Assembly: GCF_010993705.1 (NCBI RefSeq)
Contig: NZ_WOFO01000006.1
Coordinates: 124,001-188,000 of the forward strand
Origin: Cyclobacterium sp. SYSU L10401
GTDB lineage: Bacteria; Bacteroidota; Bacteroidia; Cytophagales; Cyclobacteriaceae
Reading direction: 5' to 3'
Length of the DNA stretch: 64,000 nucleotides
The position numbers and the translations under genes were made by a program. The notes under the pieces were generated by a model that worked only from the letters and a program-made list of their open reading frames with translations, was not told the origin of the DNA and searched no databases. This document shows, one piece after another, positions 34,694 through 43,790 of this stretch. How positions within the stretch are numbered: the first letter of the stretch is position 1; each line of letters opens with the position of its first letter.

Positions 34694-35309
34694 TATTGGC
34701 TGCATAAATTTTGGCCATTCTGATCCAGGCGACCAATCCCAATACTGCCAAAACCGTGAAAACCAGAAATTGAAAGGAGGTTAACAAAAGGCCTTTGTAA
34801 AGGTAAAGCGGGACGGATACCAGGTCTGTGATGATCCAGGCAATCCAGTTTTCCACCTTTTTTTTGGCCATCAGCCACATGCCCACAAAAGCTGTAGCCG
34901 TAGTGAAGGAATCCCAATAGGGTACATCACTGTCGGTAAAGTTATGAAGTACAACATACAAGGCAACATAGGAAACCAGCAATAGCAACAGGGCATTCAC
35001 CATCCCCCTGGTGCCCAGCCAGGTAATAGGAACATTGGCTTTTCCGGGTTTGGGATGCGTCCAGACATACCAACCGAAGATCGACATGACAAAATAATAC
35101 CCGTTGATGCCCATATCGGCATAGAGTCTGACCTGAAAACAGATCCATACATAAATCAGGGTGCTGATGATGCCCGTAGGGAAAACCAGAATGTTTTCCT
35201 TCATCGAATAAAATACAGAAGCCAGGCCAAAAAAGACGGCCACGGCTTCCAGCCAGCTCATTTCCTGTATACCTGCTTGCAGGCCTTCAATAATGTATTG
35301 CCAATCCAC
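34686..35309 (-). CDS. pnuC: Nicotinamide riboside transporter PnuC
   Basis: A 207-residue PnuC-family carrier with about seven membrane helices. The family's aromatic substrate motif is seen as ENWIAWIITDLVSVPLYLYK near residue 150, and earlier as VMSIFGWYVWTH; both match the WxxW-type substrate site of PnuC from Neisseria. It carries out facilitated diffusion of nicotinamide riboside, pulled inward by phosphorylation through the overlapping NadR-like kinase. PnuT (thiamine) is a close relative, but the kinase partner and the absence of any thiamin pyrophosphate riboswitch upstream favour nicotinamide riboside. A G-rich palindromic element lies between it and the GMC oxidoreductase. Confidence 0.9.
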   Translation of the reverse strand: MDWQYIIEGLQAGIQEMSWLEAVAVFFGLASVFYSMKENILVFPTGIISTLIYVWICFQVRLYADMGINGYYFVMSIFGWYVWTHPKPGKANVPITWLGTRGMVNALLLLLVSYVALYVVLHNFTDSDVPYWDSFTTATAFVGMWLMAKKKVENWIAWIITDLVSVPLYLYKGLLLTSFQFLVFTVLAVLGLVAWIRMAKIYAANNG

Positions 35310-35360
35310 GGCGTGAATTTGAATTAAATCCCTTAGATAAAAAAATCAGAACGCCCCCGG

Positions 35361-35449
35361 AACCCCAACTTTGGGGTTTTCCCAACCCCGAAGGTCTTTC
35401 CCAGAGTGTTCACGAAATAGCCGTCGGGGACTCAAAGACCCCAAAGGTT
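35361..35449. repeat. Palindromic intergenic element with alternative hairpins
   Basis: A GC-rich block in an AT-rich gap holds several inverted repeats: AACCCCAA/TTGGGGTT (35361-35368, 35371-35378), GGTCTTT/AAAGACC (35393-35399, 35434-35440), and CCCCGA/TCGGGG (35386-35391, 35424-35429). The last two compete for overlapping bases. It follows the GMC oxidoreductase stop and precedes pnuC. It may be a terminator, a leader structure or a dispersed REP-like unit. Confidence 0.5.
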
Positions 35450-35463
35450 AAAGATTAATCCAT

Positions 35464-37206
35464 TTACCCAATATTCTTCTTTTTCAATTGATCCACAATG
35501 TATTCTGAAGTCCGGATTGAAAGGGCCATAATGGTCCAGGTAGGATTTTTATCAGCCTGGGAAACAAATGAAGCAGCGTCCACTACAAAAAGGTTTTTAC
35601 ATTCATGTGCCTGTGAATACTTGTTCAAAACCGATGTTTTAGGGTCATCTCCCATCCTGGCTGTACCCACCTCATGAATGATTCTGCCAGGAGCAGCCAG
35701 TCCATATTGGTTCTCTGCACCGGGTTTGGTACCCATCACCTGTGCCCCCATGGCATCAAAAATTTCTTCAAAGGTATCCTGCATGTGCCTGGCCTGCTTC
35801 ACCTCATGTTCTGTCCAGTTGTAATGAAAGCGCAAAACAGGAATGCCGTATTTGTCCACGGTATTGGGATCTATTTCGCAGTAGTTGTCATATTGGGGCA
35901 CACTTTCCCCTCTTCCTGCAATTCCTACTGTAGCACCATACACACTTCGGATATCTCTTTTCAATCCGGCTCCATATCCTCCATTAGGACTGGCATTGCC
36001 AAATTCGTCCCTGATGTACTTCCTCATGGAATCCATTCCAAAACCAAAGCCATAATTGGGCATGCGCATGCCTCCGCCAAATTCCAGGTGGTATCCTCTG
36101 GGGAAATCCAGCTTTTTGTTGTCCAACCACCAGGGTGTATACACGTGCATAGAGCCTACCCCATCCTCGTTGTACTTATCCCTTCCAATAAACTCAGGCA
36201 TCAGGGCCGAGCGGCTGGCTCCTGTAGAGTCATGCAGGTAGCGACCCAGGGTGCCACTGCTGTTGGAGATCCCATTGGGGTGCTGCGGTGAGCTGGAGTT
36301 CATCATGATCCGGGCACTTTCACAAGCAGAAGCACCCAAGACCACCACCCTGGCCTTTAATTTGTATTCCTGCATATCCACCTTGCTGACGTAGGATATT
36401 CCTGTGGCTTCCCCCTTTTCATTGGTGGTCACCTTCCGCACCATGGCATAGGTATACAGGTCCACATTTCCCTTTTTCATGGCAGGTTTTACCAGTACGG
36501 TGCCCGCGGAAAAATCTGCATATACCTGGCAGGCCCGGTTACACTGGGCACAGAAAAAACAGGTACCCCTTTCATTGTTTACGGGCCGGGTCAAAACAGA
36601 AATTCTGGAAGGGATAACGGGAAGATTGATCTTTTTTCCACCTTTCATAAAAGCCAGTTCATGCAACCTGGGTTTGGGTGGGGGAAGAAAGTATCCGTCA
36701 GGCTCATTGGCTATACCTTCCCTGGTGCCGAAAACGCCAACTATTTTATCCACCCTGTCATAATAGGGCTTTACATCCTCATAACCTATGGGCCAGTTAT
36801 CTCCCAATCCATCAATGTTTTTTCTTTTGAAATCATCAGGTCCAAACCGCAGAGAAATCCGGCCCCAGTGATTGGTCCTTCCCCCTACCATTCGGGAACG
36901 GAACCAGTCGAATTGAGTACCGTCTTTTCGGGTATAGGGCTCCCCTTCAATTTCCCATCCACCATAGGCAGCATCAAAATCTCCAAAAGCCCTTACCGTA
37001 TTGGCTCCCCTCCTGGGGGATTCCCATGGCCAGCGCAATTGGGTCCGGTACTCTTCGAGGGCAGGATCAAAATCACTTCCTGCTTCTACTACCGCCACAC
37101 TCAGGCCGGATTCTGAAAGGATTTTGCTGGCCATACCGCCTCCTGCACCTGAACCCACAATGATTACATCATAGGTGTCCATGGATGATTGAATTTCAAA
37201 ACTCAT
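35464..37206 (-). CDS. GMC family oxidoreductase with a CX2CX2CX3C cysteine cluster
   Basis: A 580-residue FAD-dependent oxidoreductase. The dinucleotide motif is [20 protein letters not shown] (residues 14-33) with VVEAG following. The substrate half ends with [20 protein letters not shown] and a catalytic-type [17 protein letters not shown], as in glucose, choline and gluconate dehydrogenases. Residues 216-226 read [11 protein letters not shown], a CX2CX2CX3C pattern like that of iron-sulfur clusters; FAD-glucose dehydrogenase relatives carry a 3Fe-4S cluster in this region. Such proteins usually neighbour a small 'gluconate 2-dehydrogenase subunit 3' gene with a Tat signal, but none is present on either side. 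It most likely oxidises a sugar or sugar acid and passes electrons to a cytochrome (inference). Confidence 0.9.
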   Translation of the reverse strand: MSFEIQSSMDTYDVIIVGSGAGGGMASKILSESGLSVAVVEAGSDFDPALEEYRTQLRWPWESPRRGANTVRAFGDFDAAYGGWEIEGEPYTRKDGTQFDWFRSRMVGGRTNHWGRISLRFGPDDFKRKNIDGLGDNWPIGYEDVKPYYDRVDKIVGVFGTREGIANEPDGYFLPPPKPRLHELAFMKGGKKINLPVIPSRISVLTRPVNNERGTCFFCAQCNRACQVYADFSAGTVLVKPAMKKGNVDLYTYAMVRKVTTNEKGEATGISYVSKVDMQEYKLKARVVVLGASACESARIMMNSSSPQHPNGISNSSGTLGRYLHDSTGASRSALMPEFIGRDKYNEDGVGSMHVYTPWWLDNKKLDFPRGYHLEFGGGMRMPNYGFGFGMDSMRKYIRDEFGNASPNGGYGAGLKRDIRSVYGATVGIAGRGESVPQYDNYCEIDPNTVDKYGIPVLRFHYNWTEHEVKQARHMQDTFEEIFDAMGAQVMGTKPGAENQYGLAAPGRIIHEVGTARMGDDPKTSVLNKYSQAHECKNLFVVDAASFVSQADKNPTWTIMALSIRTSEYIVDQLKKKNIG

Positions 37207-37581
37207 TGTTATTTATTTTTAATTGACAGCCCAAAATAGAAGATATTCGGTAATTTTTCACCATGCCCTATGCCTCCTTTTTTTTGGAACAGGTATTTTA
37301 TCAAAAGCCAACCGAATATTCATTTATCACATCTATCTTTCACGTTAAATCAACCTGCATTTTCCAGACTTATGTGCTATTTTCCAATGATTATTTTTAT
37401 TTCCTGTTTCAAAAATAAATGTCACATGAGTTTAAATCACAATCCCATTCACCGGAATGAGGATTTTACAGGTTTAAATTTTATTTTGACCAAACATTTA
37501 CTAATCTTATACTTCCAAAATAACAAAAGTACTAGCCTTCAAGGAAAGTAACTTTTTAGATAGAAAAACACCTAGCATAAA
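37207..37581. other. 375-bp intergenic region between divergent GMC oxidoreductase and sugar-acid dehydratase genes
   Basis: AT-rich, with no coding frame I can support. TTTG at 37485-37488 followed after 19 bp by TATACTTC (37508-37515) has the spacing of a Bacteroidota promoter but a poor -7 box; it would serve the dehydratase operon. A transcription factor site for the sugar genes is expected here but I cannot single one out. Confidence 0.4.
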
Positions 37582-39297
37582 ATGAGTAAAAAGGAAAGAA
37601 GAAGTCAGGGCTGGTTTGGAAAAACCGGCAAAGACGGCCTGATTTACAGGTCATGGTTTAAAAAGCAGGGAATTCCAACCCATGAATTGGGTGGCAAGCC
37701 TATCATTGGTATTTGTAATACCTGGTCGGAGTTGACTCCCTGTAACTCCCATTTCAGGGAATTGGCTGAATTTGTGAAAAAAGGGGTATTGGAAGCAGGA
37801 GGCTATCCGGTGGAATTTCCTGTGATGTCTCTGGGGGAAACCGTCATGAAGCCCACTGCCATGCTTTACAGAAACCTGGCCAGCATGGACACCGAAGAAT
37901 CCATCAGGGCCAATCCTTTGGATGGAGTGGTTTTGCTTTGTGGCTGTGATAAAACCACCCCTTCCCTTGTCATGGGTGCCAGTAGTGTGAACCTGCCTAC
38001 CATCGTGGTTTCTGGTGGCCCCATGCTCACCGGAAGATACAGGGGAGCTGAAGTAAGTACCAGTGATATCTGGCGATTCAGCGAAGCCTCCAGGCAAGGA
38101 AAAATGACTCAGGAAGACCTCTACGTGGCCGAATCGGCCCTTTGCCGAAGTGACGGCCACTGCGGGGTAATGGGAACAGCCTCCACCATGGCCTGTATGG
38201 TTGAAGCCCTGGGACTTACATTACCCGGTAATGCGGCGATTCCTGCACCCGACACTGCAAGAAAAGTTCTTGCGCATATGTCGGGAATGGAAATTGTGAA
38301 AATGGTGGAAAATGACCTGAAGCTTTCTGATATCCTGACCCGGGAAGCCTTTGAAAATGCCATCATGGTGAATGCTGCGATTGGCGGTTCTACCAATTTT
38401 GTCATCCATTTGCTGGCCATAGCAGGCAGAATGGGGGTTCAGTTAAACCTGGAAGATTTTGATCGGTTCTCCTCAAAAATCCCTCTCCTGGCCAATTTGC
38501 AGCCCTCAGGCAAATATTTTATGGAGGATTTTTACTATGCCGGTGGTCTTCCACCTGTAATCCGTCAATTGAAAGATCACCTGCACAATGATGCCATCAC
38601 CGTAACCGGACAAGGTATTGGTAAAAACAATGAAAGATTTGAAAATTTCAATGAGGAAGTAATCGCTGCCATTGATTCTCCTTTCAATCCCATTTCCGGC
38701 ATAGTGGTCCTCAAGGGAAACCTCTGTGAAACCGGAGCCATTATCAAACCTTCGGCGGCTAGTCCGGAATTGATGAAGCATACAGGAAAGGCGGTGGTTT
38801 TTGAGGACATTGACGATTATAAAAATAAAATTGATGACCCTGAGCTGGATATAGATGAAAATTCTGTGATGATCCTCAAAAATGTGGGACCAAAAGGCTA
38901 TCCCGGAATGCCCGAGGTGGGCAATATGGGATTACCTCCTAAAGTGTTGGAAAAGGGTATTCAGGACATGATCCGGATTTCGGATGGTAGGATGAGTGGT
39001 ACTGGTTTTGGTACGGTGGTCCTGCACGCTACTCCGGAAGCTGCAGAAGGGGGAAATTTTGCCGTAGTACAAACCGGCGACCTGATCGCACTGGATGTAG
39101 AAGGTCGGAAACTAGACCTGCTGGTGTCGGACGAAGAGCTGACAAAAAGGAAGGCTGCCTGGCAAAAACCAGCATTGCCGGCCGAAAGGGGTTATGTAAG
39201 CCTGTATGTAAAACATGTAGAGCAAGCCAATCTGGGCGCAGACCTGGATTTTCTGAAGGGCAGTTCCGGAAGTGAAGTAACCAAGGACTCGCACTGA
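37582..39297 (+). CDS. IlvD/Edd family dehydratase, sugar-acid (L-arabinonate-like) type
   Basis: A 571-residue iron-sulfur dehydratase. Cluster ligands are visible in CNTWSELTPCN (about residue 50), LCGCDKTTPS (about 117) and CRSDGHCGVMGTASTMACMV (about 187). The opening WFGKTGKDGLIYRSWFKKQG is typical of the sugar-acid branch (L-arabinonate, D-xylonate and related dehydratases), not of the branched-chain amino-acid enzyme IlvD. It removes water from an aldonate to give a 2-keto-3-deoxy acid. It is the first gene of a co-directional run that continues with an SDR and rhamnose genes. The exact aldonate cannot be read from sequence: L-rhamnonate, a pentonate, or an apiose-derived acid are all possible. 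Confidence 0.9.
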   Translation: MSKKERRSQGWFGKTGKDGLIYRSWFKKQGIPTHELGGKPIIGICNTWSELTPCNSHFRELAEFVKKGVLEAGGYPVEFPVMSLGETVMKPTAMLYRNLASMDTEESIRANPLDGVVLLCGCDKTTPSLVMGASSVNLPTIVVSGGPMLTGRYRGAEVSTSDIWRFSEASRQGKMTQEDLYVAESALCRSDGHCGVMGTASTMACMVEALGLTLPGNAAIPAPDTARKVLAHMSGMEIVKMVENDLKLSDILTREAFENAIMVNAAIGGSTNFVIHLLAIAGRMGVQLNLEDFDRFSSKIPLLANLQPSGKYFMEDFYYAGGLPPVIRQLKDHLHNDAITVTGQGIGKNNERFENFNEEVIAAIDSPFNPISGIVVLKGNLCETGAIIKPSAASPELMKHTGKAVVFEDIDDYKNKIDDPELDIDENSVMILKNVGPKGYPGMPEVGNMGLPPKVLEKGIQDMIRISDGRMSGTGFGTVVLHATPEAAEGGNFAVVQTGDLIALDVEGRKLDLLVSDEELTKRKAAWQKPALPAERGYVSLYVKHVEQANLGADLDFLKGSSGSEVTKDSH

Positions 39298-39347
39298 TCC
39301 TAACCCCTAAAAGAGATTACCAACTGCTGTAAATCTTTCTAAACCAG

Positions 39348-40127
39348 ATGGAAAAAGAAAATGACCCTGCTCCACAGGTTGCCCTGGTAACGGGAGCGGG
39401 AATGGGAATAGGCTTTGAAATATGCCGGCATTTTGCTGCGGAGGGCTTAAGGGTCATGCTAAATGACCTGGACCGGGATCTTACCCAAAACGCAGTGGAT
39501 AAGATCAACTCGGAATTTCCCAGTAGCTGCTCAGGGCATGCAGGGGATGCATCAGATACCGGTTTTATTGAACAATTGGTGCAGCAAACGGTGAGACAAT
39601 TTGGCCGCTTGGATATTGCGGTAGCCAATGCGGGGATTACCGTTTTTGGGGAATTTCTGACCTATAAAGAATCAGATTTTCATAAACTTCTTCAACTCAA
39701 TTTGGTTGGCAGTTTCTTTTTGGCACAGCAGGCGGCGAAGCAGATGATGGCCCAGCAATCCGGAGGTAGCATCCTTTTCATGTCCTCTGTAACAGGCCAC
39801 CAGGCCCATAAAAATCTCGCTGCCTATGGCATGAGCAAGGCTGCCCTGGAAATGCTCGCCAAAACGCTGGTTCTGGAACTATCTCCTTTTAAAATCAATG
39901 TCAATGCCGTGGCCCCCGGGGCCACAATGACAGAGAGGACGGCATCAGAAGATGGATATGAGCAAACATGGTCCAGGATTACCCCCATGGGGAGACCGGC
40001 ATATCCCAGAGATATTGCAGCAGCAGTAGGGTTTTTGGTATCTCCCAGTGCCCGGCACATTACCGGCCAAAGCCTGGTGATTGACGGTGGCTGGACCGCT
40101 ACCAGCCCCTCACCCTATAAAAAATAA
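39348..40127 (+). CDS. SDR family oxidoreductase
   Basis: A 259-residue classical short-chain dehydrogenase. The cofactor loop is GAGMGIGFEI (about residues 17-26), then NDLD at the end of the second strand, NAGI at about 97, SSVTGHQ with catalytic Ser, and Y-x3-K as YGMSKAALEM. The C-terminal QSLVIDGGWT is normal. It lies 50 bp after the sugar-acid dehydratase. In non-phosphorylative sugar pathways such an SDR oxidises a sugar to the lactone, or a 2-keto-3-deoxy acid further on, so a joint role with the dehydratase is likely but the substrate is open. A 228-bp gap separates it from the aldolase fusion, which may have its own promoter. Confidence 0.9.
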   Translation: MEKENDPAPQVALVTGAGMGIGFEICRHFAAEGLRVMLNDLDRDLTQNAVDKINSEFPSSCSGHAGDASDTGFIEQLVQQTVRQFGRLDIAVANAGITVFGEFLTYKESDFHKLLQLNLVGSFFLAQQAAKQMMAQQSGGSILFMSSVTGHQAHKNLAAYGMSKAALEMLAKTLVLELSPFKINVNAVAPGATMTERTASEDGYEQTWSRITPMGRPAYPRDIAAAVGFLVSPSARHITGQSLVIDGGWTATSPSPYKK

Positions 40128-40355
40128 TGAGAATTCAGCATTTCCAGACTGAAATGAATGATTTCACTACCAAAGGCCACTAAAAACTGTTAATATTTCC
40201 GATTTGCATGATACTTGATCCTTTAAAGGTAAAAAAACCTGTGTTTTTGAAGGTAAAATCAATTTAAGTCAGCATAGAACAGGACAGTTGAAATTAAAAA
40301 ATAAATTAAATTCGCTAAATAATAATTAGCATTCAAATCTATTCATATCTAAAAT

Positions 40356-42464
40356 ATGGCAATTACAAAAAACACTTTTAAGCACGTAGATTATTTGTGG
40401 GACGAAGAAAAAGCAAAAGCCCTGGGGGACGATCAGATCGCCCTGCTGCTTTACAGGTCCAATATATTGGGTGCAGACTTAAGAATAACCAACTACGGCG
40501 GTGGAAATACCAGCTGTAAAACCATTGAAAAAGATCCGTTGACCAAAAAGGATACAGAGGTCATGTGGATCAAGGGATCCGGTGGTGACATTGGAACCCT
40601 AAAAAGGAGTGGGCTTGCCGGTCTGTACATGGACCAGTTGCTTTCTCTTAAAAATGTCTACAGGGGACTGGAATTTGAAGATGAAATGGTAGCCCTTTTT
40701 AACCATTGCATTTATGATCTGGATTCAAAGGCGCCTTCCATCGACACACCCCTTCATGCAGTTTTACCCTTCAAGCACATCGACCACCTTCATCCCGACG
40801 CAGCCATTGCGATTGCCGCCTCCAAAGACGGTGAAAAAATCACACAGGAATTGTTTGATGGACAAATCGCCTGGGTTCCCTGGCAGCGGCCCGGTTTTGA
40901 CCTGGCACTTAAATTAGAAGAGGCCCTCAATGAAAATCCCGGTATCCGCGGTATCATGCTGGGAGGCCACGGTCTTTTCACCTGGGGAGAAACCTCTTAC
41001 GAATGCTATATCAATAGTCTGGAAGTAATTGACATGGCTTCTCAATACCTGGAAGAAAATTATGGTAAAAAGCGACCTGTTTTCGGTGGCCAGAAAGTAA
41101 CTTCCCTACCTGCCAATCAAAGAAAAGAACAAGCTTCCAAAATTGCCCCACACCTGAGGGGACTAGCTTCCAGTTATAACCGGATGGTAGGACATTTTTC
41201 GGATGATGACCGGGTTTTGGAATTTATCAATAGCAATGATTTGGAAAAATTGGCTCCATTGGGAACCAGCTGTCCGGATCACTTTTTGCGCACAAAAATA
41301 AGACCCCTGGTTTTGGAAATTCCTGCGGATAAGGATTTGGAGGACATGACCGAAGTCAAAGCATACCTCGAAAAGGAATTTGAAGACTACCGTCAGTATT
41401 ACACCAAATACTACGAGGACCACAAACGGCCCAATAGCCCTGCTATGAGGGATTCCAATCCGGTAGTCATTCTATGGCCGGGAGTGGGGATGTTTTCCTA
41501 TGCAAAAAACAAGCAGACTGCCAGAGTTGCCAGCGAATTTTATACCAATGCCATCAATGTGATGAAAGGTGCCGAGGCGATTTCATCCTATGTATCCTTA
41601 CCTCTTCAGGAGGCTTTTGATATTGAGTATTGGTTATTGGAAGAAGCTAAGCTTCAACGCATGCCCAAAGAACAGCCCCTTTCCAGAAAAGTCGCTTTTG
41701 TAACCGGCGGAGCGGGAGGCATTGGTAAGGCCATTGCTGACAAACTTGCAGCAGAAGGTGCCTGTGTATTTATTACTGACATCAATCAGGACAGGCTGGA
41801 TGAAGCTGTAGGCACCTACAACAAAGATACCGGTTCGGGTGCCGTAATGGATGTCACCAGGCTGGAAGACATTGACCAGGCTTTGAAAGCTGCATCCCTC
41901 AAATTTGGAGGGGTAGATATCATTGTCAACTGTGCAGGGCTGGCCATTTCCAAACCTATCGAACAAACCTCCGAAAAGGATTGGGATACGCTTCAGAATG
42001 TCCTGGTAAAAGGCCAGTTTGCTGTTTCCAAAGCAGCTGTCTCCATTCTCAGGGCACAAAACAAAGGCGGAGACATCATCAATATTGCCAGTAAGAATGC
42101 CCTGGTGTCTGGTCCGAACAATGTGGGCTATGGTACAGCCAAAGCGGCTCAGGTACACATGAGCAGATTGCTCGCAGCCGAACTTGGTCCGGATAAGATC
42201 AGGGTAAATGTGGTGAACCCGGATGCCGTGATCGAAGGCAGTAAAATATGGGAAGGTGAATGGGCCAAAGGTCGTGCTAAAGCCTACGGCATTTCTGTGG
42301 AAGAACTTCCTGCCTTTTACGCCAAGCGAACCATTATGAATGAGATCATCGGTGTAGACGATATCGCCAATGGAGTTTTTGCTTTTGTTGGCGGCCATCT
42401 CAGCAAAAGTACCGGCAATATTTTAAACGTAGACGGCGGCGTAGCTGCAGCTTTCGTAAGATAA
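40356..42464 (+). CDS. Bifunctional rhamnulose-1-phosphate aldolase/lactaldehyde dehydrogenase
   Basis: A 702-residue fusion. Residues 1 to about 430 are a class II aldolase; metal-binding His residues lie in HAVLPFKHIDHLHPDAAIAI and MLGGHGLFTWGE. Residues about 440-702 are an SDR with GGAGGIGKAI, NCAGLA and Y-x3-K (VGYGTAKAAQ). This architecture is known as RhaEW-type: the first half splits L-rhamnulose-1-phosphate into dihydroxyacetone phosphate and L-lactaldehyde, and the second oxidises lactaldehyde to L-lactate. Having the isomerase and kinase in the next two genes (9 and 33 bp apart) makes the assignment firm. Channelling a toxic aldehyde within one chain is the likely benefit. Confidence 0.93.
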   Translation: MAITKNTFKHVDYLWDEEKAKALGDDQIALLLYRSNILGADLRITNYGGGNTSCKTIEKDPLTKKDTEVMWIKGSGGDIGTLKRSGLAGLYMDQLLSLKNVYRGLEFEDEMVALFNHCIYDLDSKAPSIDTPLHAVLPFKHIDHLHPDAAIAIAASKDGEKITQELFDGQIAWVPWQRPGFDLALKLEEALNENPGIRGIMLGGHGLFTWGETSYECYINSLEVIDMASQYLEENYGKKRPVFGGQKVTSLPANQRKEQASKIAPHLRGLASSYNRMVGHFSDDDRVLEFINSNDLEKLAPLGTSCPDHFLRTKIRPLVLEIPADKDLEDMTEVKAYLEKEFEDYRQYYTKYYEDHKRPNSPAMRDSNPVVILWPGVGMFSYAKNKQTARVASEFYTNAINVMKGAEAISSYVSLPLQEAFDIEYWLLEEAKLQRMPKEQPLSRKVAFVTGGAGGIGKAIADKLAAEGACVFITDINQDRLDEAVGTYNKDTGSGAVMDVTRLEDIDQALKAASLKFGGVDIIVNCAGLAISKPIEQTSEKDWDTLQNVLVKGQFAVSKAAVSILRAQNKGGDIINIASKNALVSGPNNVGYGTAKAAQVHMSRLLAAELGPDKIRVNVVNPDAVIEGSKIWEGEWAKGRAKAYGISVEELPAFYAKRTIMNEIIGVDDIANGVFAFVGGHLSKSTGNILNVDGGVAAAFVR

Positions 42465-42473
42465 CCGATTTCC

Positions 42474-43757
42474 ATGCGAATTGATAAAAATCAACTACAT
42501 AGTCTCAATGATAAAGCTCTCCCGGACCACCGGGAGAGTTTTGAGTATATAAGCCGCCGGCTGAATAACAAAGGCCTGGATGCCCAAAAAATAATCCAAA
42601 AAATTCAGGCCTTTCAGATCGCTATACCCAGTTGGGCGCTGGGAACGGGGGGCACCCGTTTTGGACGATTCCCAGGTGGGGGAGAGCCCCGGTCACTGGA
42701 AGAAAAAATAGATGATGTCGGTATCCTTCATGCTTTAAATGCAGGTTCTGGGGCCATTTCCCTGCACATTCCCTGGGATATCCCCGAAAACGTAGATCAG
42801 ATAAAAGCCCATGCGGCTTCCCATAACCTGCTTTTCGATGCCGTAAATTCCAATACCTTCCAGGATCAAGCGGAACAAGAGAATTCTTATAAGTTCGGCT
42901 CCCTTTGCCATACCGACGCCAAAGTGAGAAAATTGGCTGTGGAGCATAATTTAGAAGTTATCCGACATGGAGAAGCCCTGGGTTCCAAATCACTTACCGT
43001 TTGGTTGGCAGATGGCTCGTCTTTCCCCGGGCAGATGAATTTTAGAAAAGCCTTACAACGCACCCTGGATTCACTCAGGGAAATTTATGCGGGTATGCCG
43101 GAAGATTGGAAAATGTTCATTGAGTACAAGCCCTACGAACCCTATTTTTACCATACCGTCATCCAGGATTGGGGTACTTCCCACCTGCTGGCTTCCCAGC
43201 TGGGAGAGCGGGCCTTTACCCTGGTAGACCTTGGACACCACCTGCCCAATACCAATATCGAGCAAATCGTCGCTACCCTGATGATGCAGGGTAAATTGGG
43301 AGGCTTTCACTTCAACGATTCCAAATTTGGAGATGATGACCTGACTGTAGGGGCGATGAAACCTTACCAACTCTTTTTGATCTTCAATGAATTGGTAGAA
43401 GGAATGGAAGACAAGGAGTCTAACAATCCCTATCCTGCCTGGATGATCGATGCCAGCCACAACCTGAAAGATCCAATGGAGGACTTGCTTCAATCTATAG
43501 AAGCCATACAATTGGCCTATGCCCAGGCCTTATTGGTAGACAGGCAGGCTTTGGAGCATGCCCGGGAGTCCAATGATCCTGTCTTGGCGCAGGAAATGCT
43601 TCAGGAAGCTTTCAGAACGGACCTCAGGCCCCTCATAGCCGAAGCCAGGATGCAGGCAGGCGCTGCCCTGAATCCCATCGCTGCTTTCCGGCAACTGAGC
43701 ATCAGAGAAAGCCTGATCCGGGAAAGGGGAAGAAAGAGCATGGCCACAGGCTTGTAA
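42474..43757 (+). CDS. rhaI: L-rhamnose isomerase, Pseudomonas/Rhizobium type
   Basis: A 427-residue TIM-barrel sugar isomerase. The sequence matches the RhaI group (not the E. coli RhaA group): WALGTGGTRFGRFPGGGEPR near residue 55, SKSLTVWLADGSSFPGQMNF, MFIEYKPYEPYFYHTVIQDW, DLGHHLPNTNIEQIVA and HFNDSKFGDDDL supply the Glu, Asp and His residues that bind two metal ions. It converts L-rhamnose to L-rhamnulose; relatives also act on other aldoses such as L-lyxose or D-allose. It lies 9 bp after the aldolase fusion and 33 bp before the kinase, in one operon. Confidence 0.94.
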   Translation: MRIDKNQLHSLNDKALPDHRESFEYISRRLNNKGLDAQKIIQKIQAFQIAIPSWALGTGGTRFGRFPGGGEPRSLEEKIDDVGILHALNAGSGAISLHIPWDIPENVDQIKAHAASHNLLFDAVNSNTFQDQAEQENSYKFGSLCHTDAKVRKLAVEHNLEVIRHGEALGSKSLTVWLADGSSFPGQMNFRKALQRTLDSLREIYAGMPEDWKMFIEYKPYEPYFYHTVIQDWGTSHLLASQLGERAFTLVDLGHHLPNTNIEQIVATLMMQGKLGGFHFNDSKFGDDDLTVGAMKPYQLFLIFNELVEGMEDKESNNPYPAWMIDASHNLKDPMEDLLQSIEAIQLAYAQALLVDRQALEHARESNDPVLAQEMLQEAFRTDLRPLIAEARMQAGAALNPIAAFRQLSIRESLIRERGRKSMATGL

Positions 43758-43790
43758 GTAAATCAATTCATCCAAACTAACACATAGAAA

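Noticed and set aside
35310-35463. Thiamin pyrophosphate riboswitch ahead of pnuC
   Set aside because: The conserved CTGAGA and ACCTGA(T)CTGG segments are absent on the reverse strand; the hairpins there do not match that fold.
37582-39297. Assignment as the branched-chain amino-acid enzyme IlvD
   Set aside because: The N-terminal WFGKTGKDGLIYRSWF pattern is that of sugar-acid dehydratases, and the neighbours are rhamnose genes with no ilv or leu genes.
41634-42398. 254-codon reverse frame inside the aldolase/dehydrogenase gene
   Set aside because: It is antisense to the SDR domain, which has all its catalytic motifs; the reverse product has no recognisable domain.
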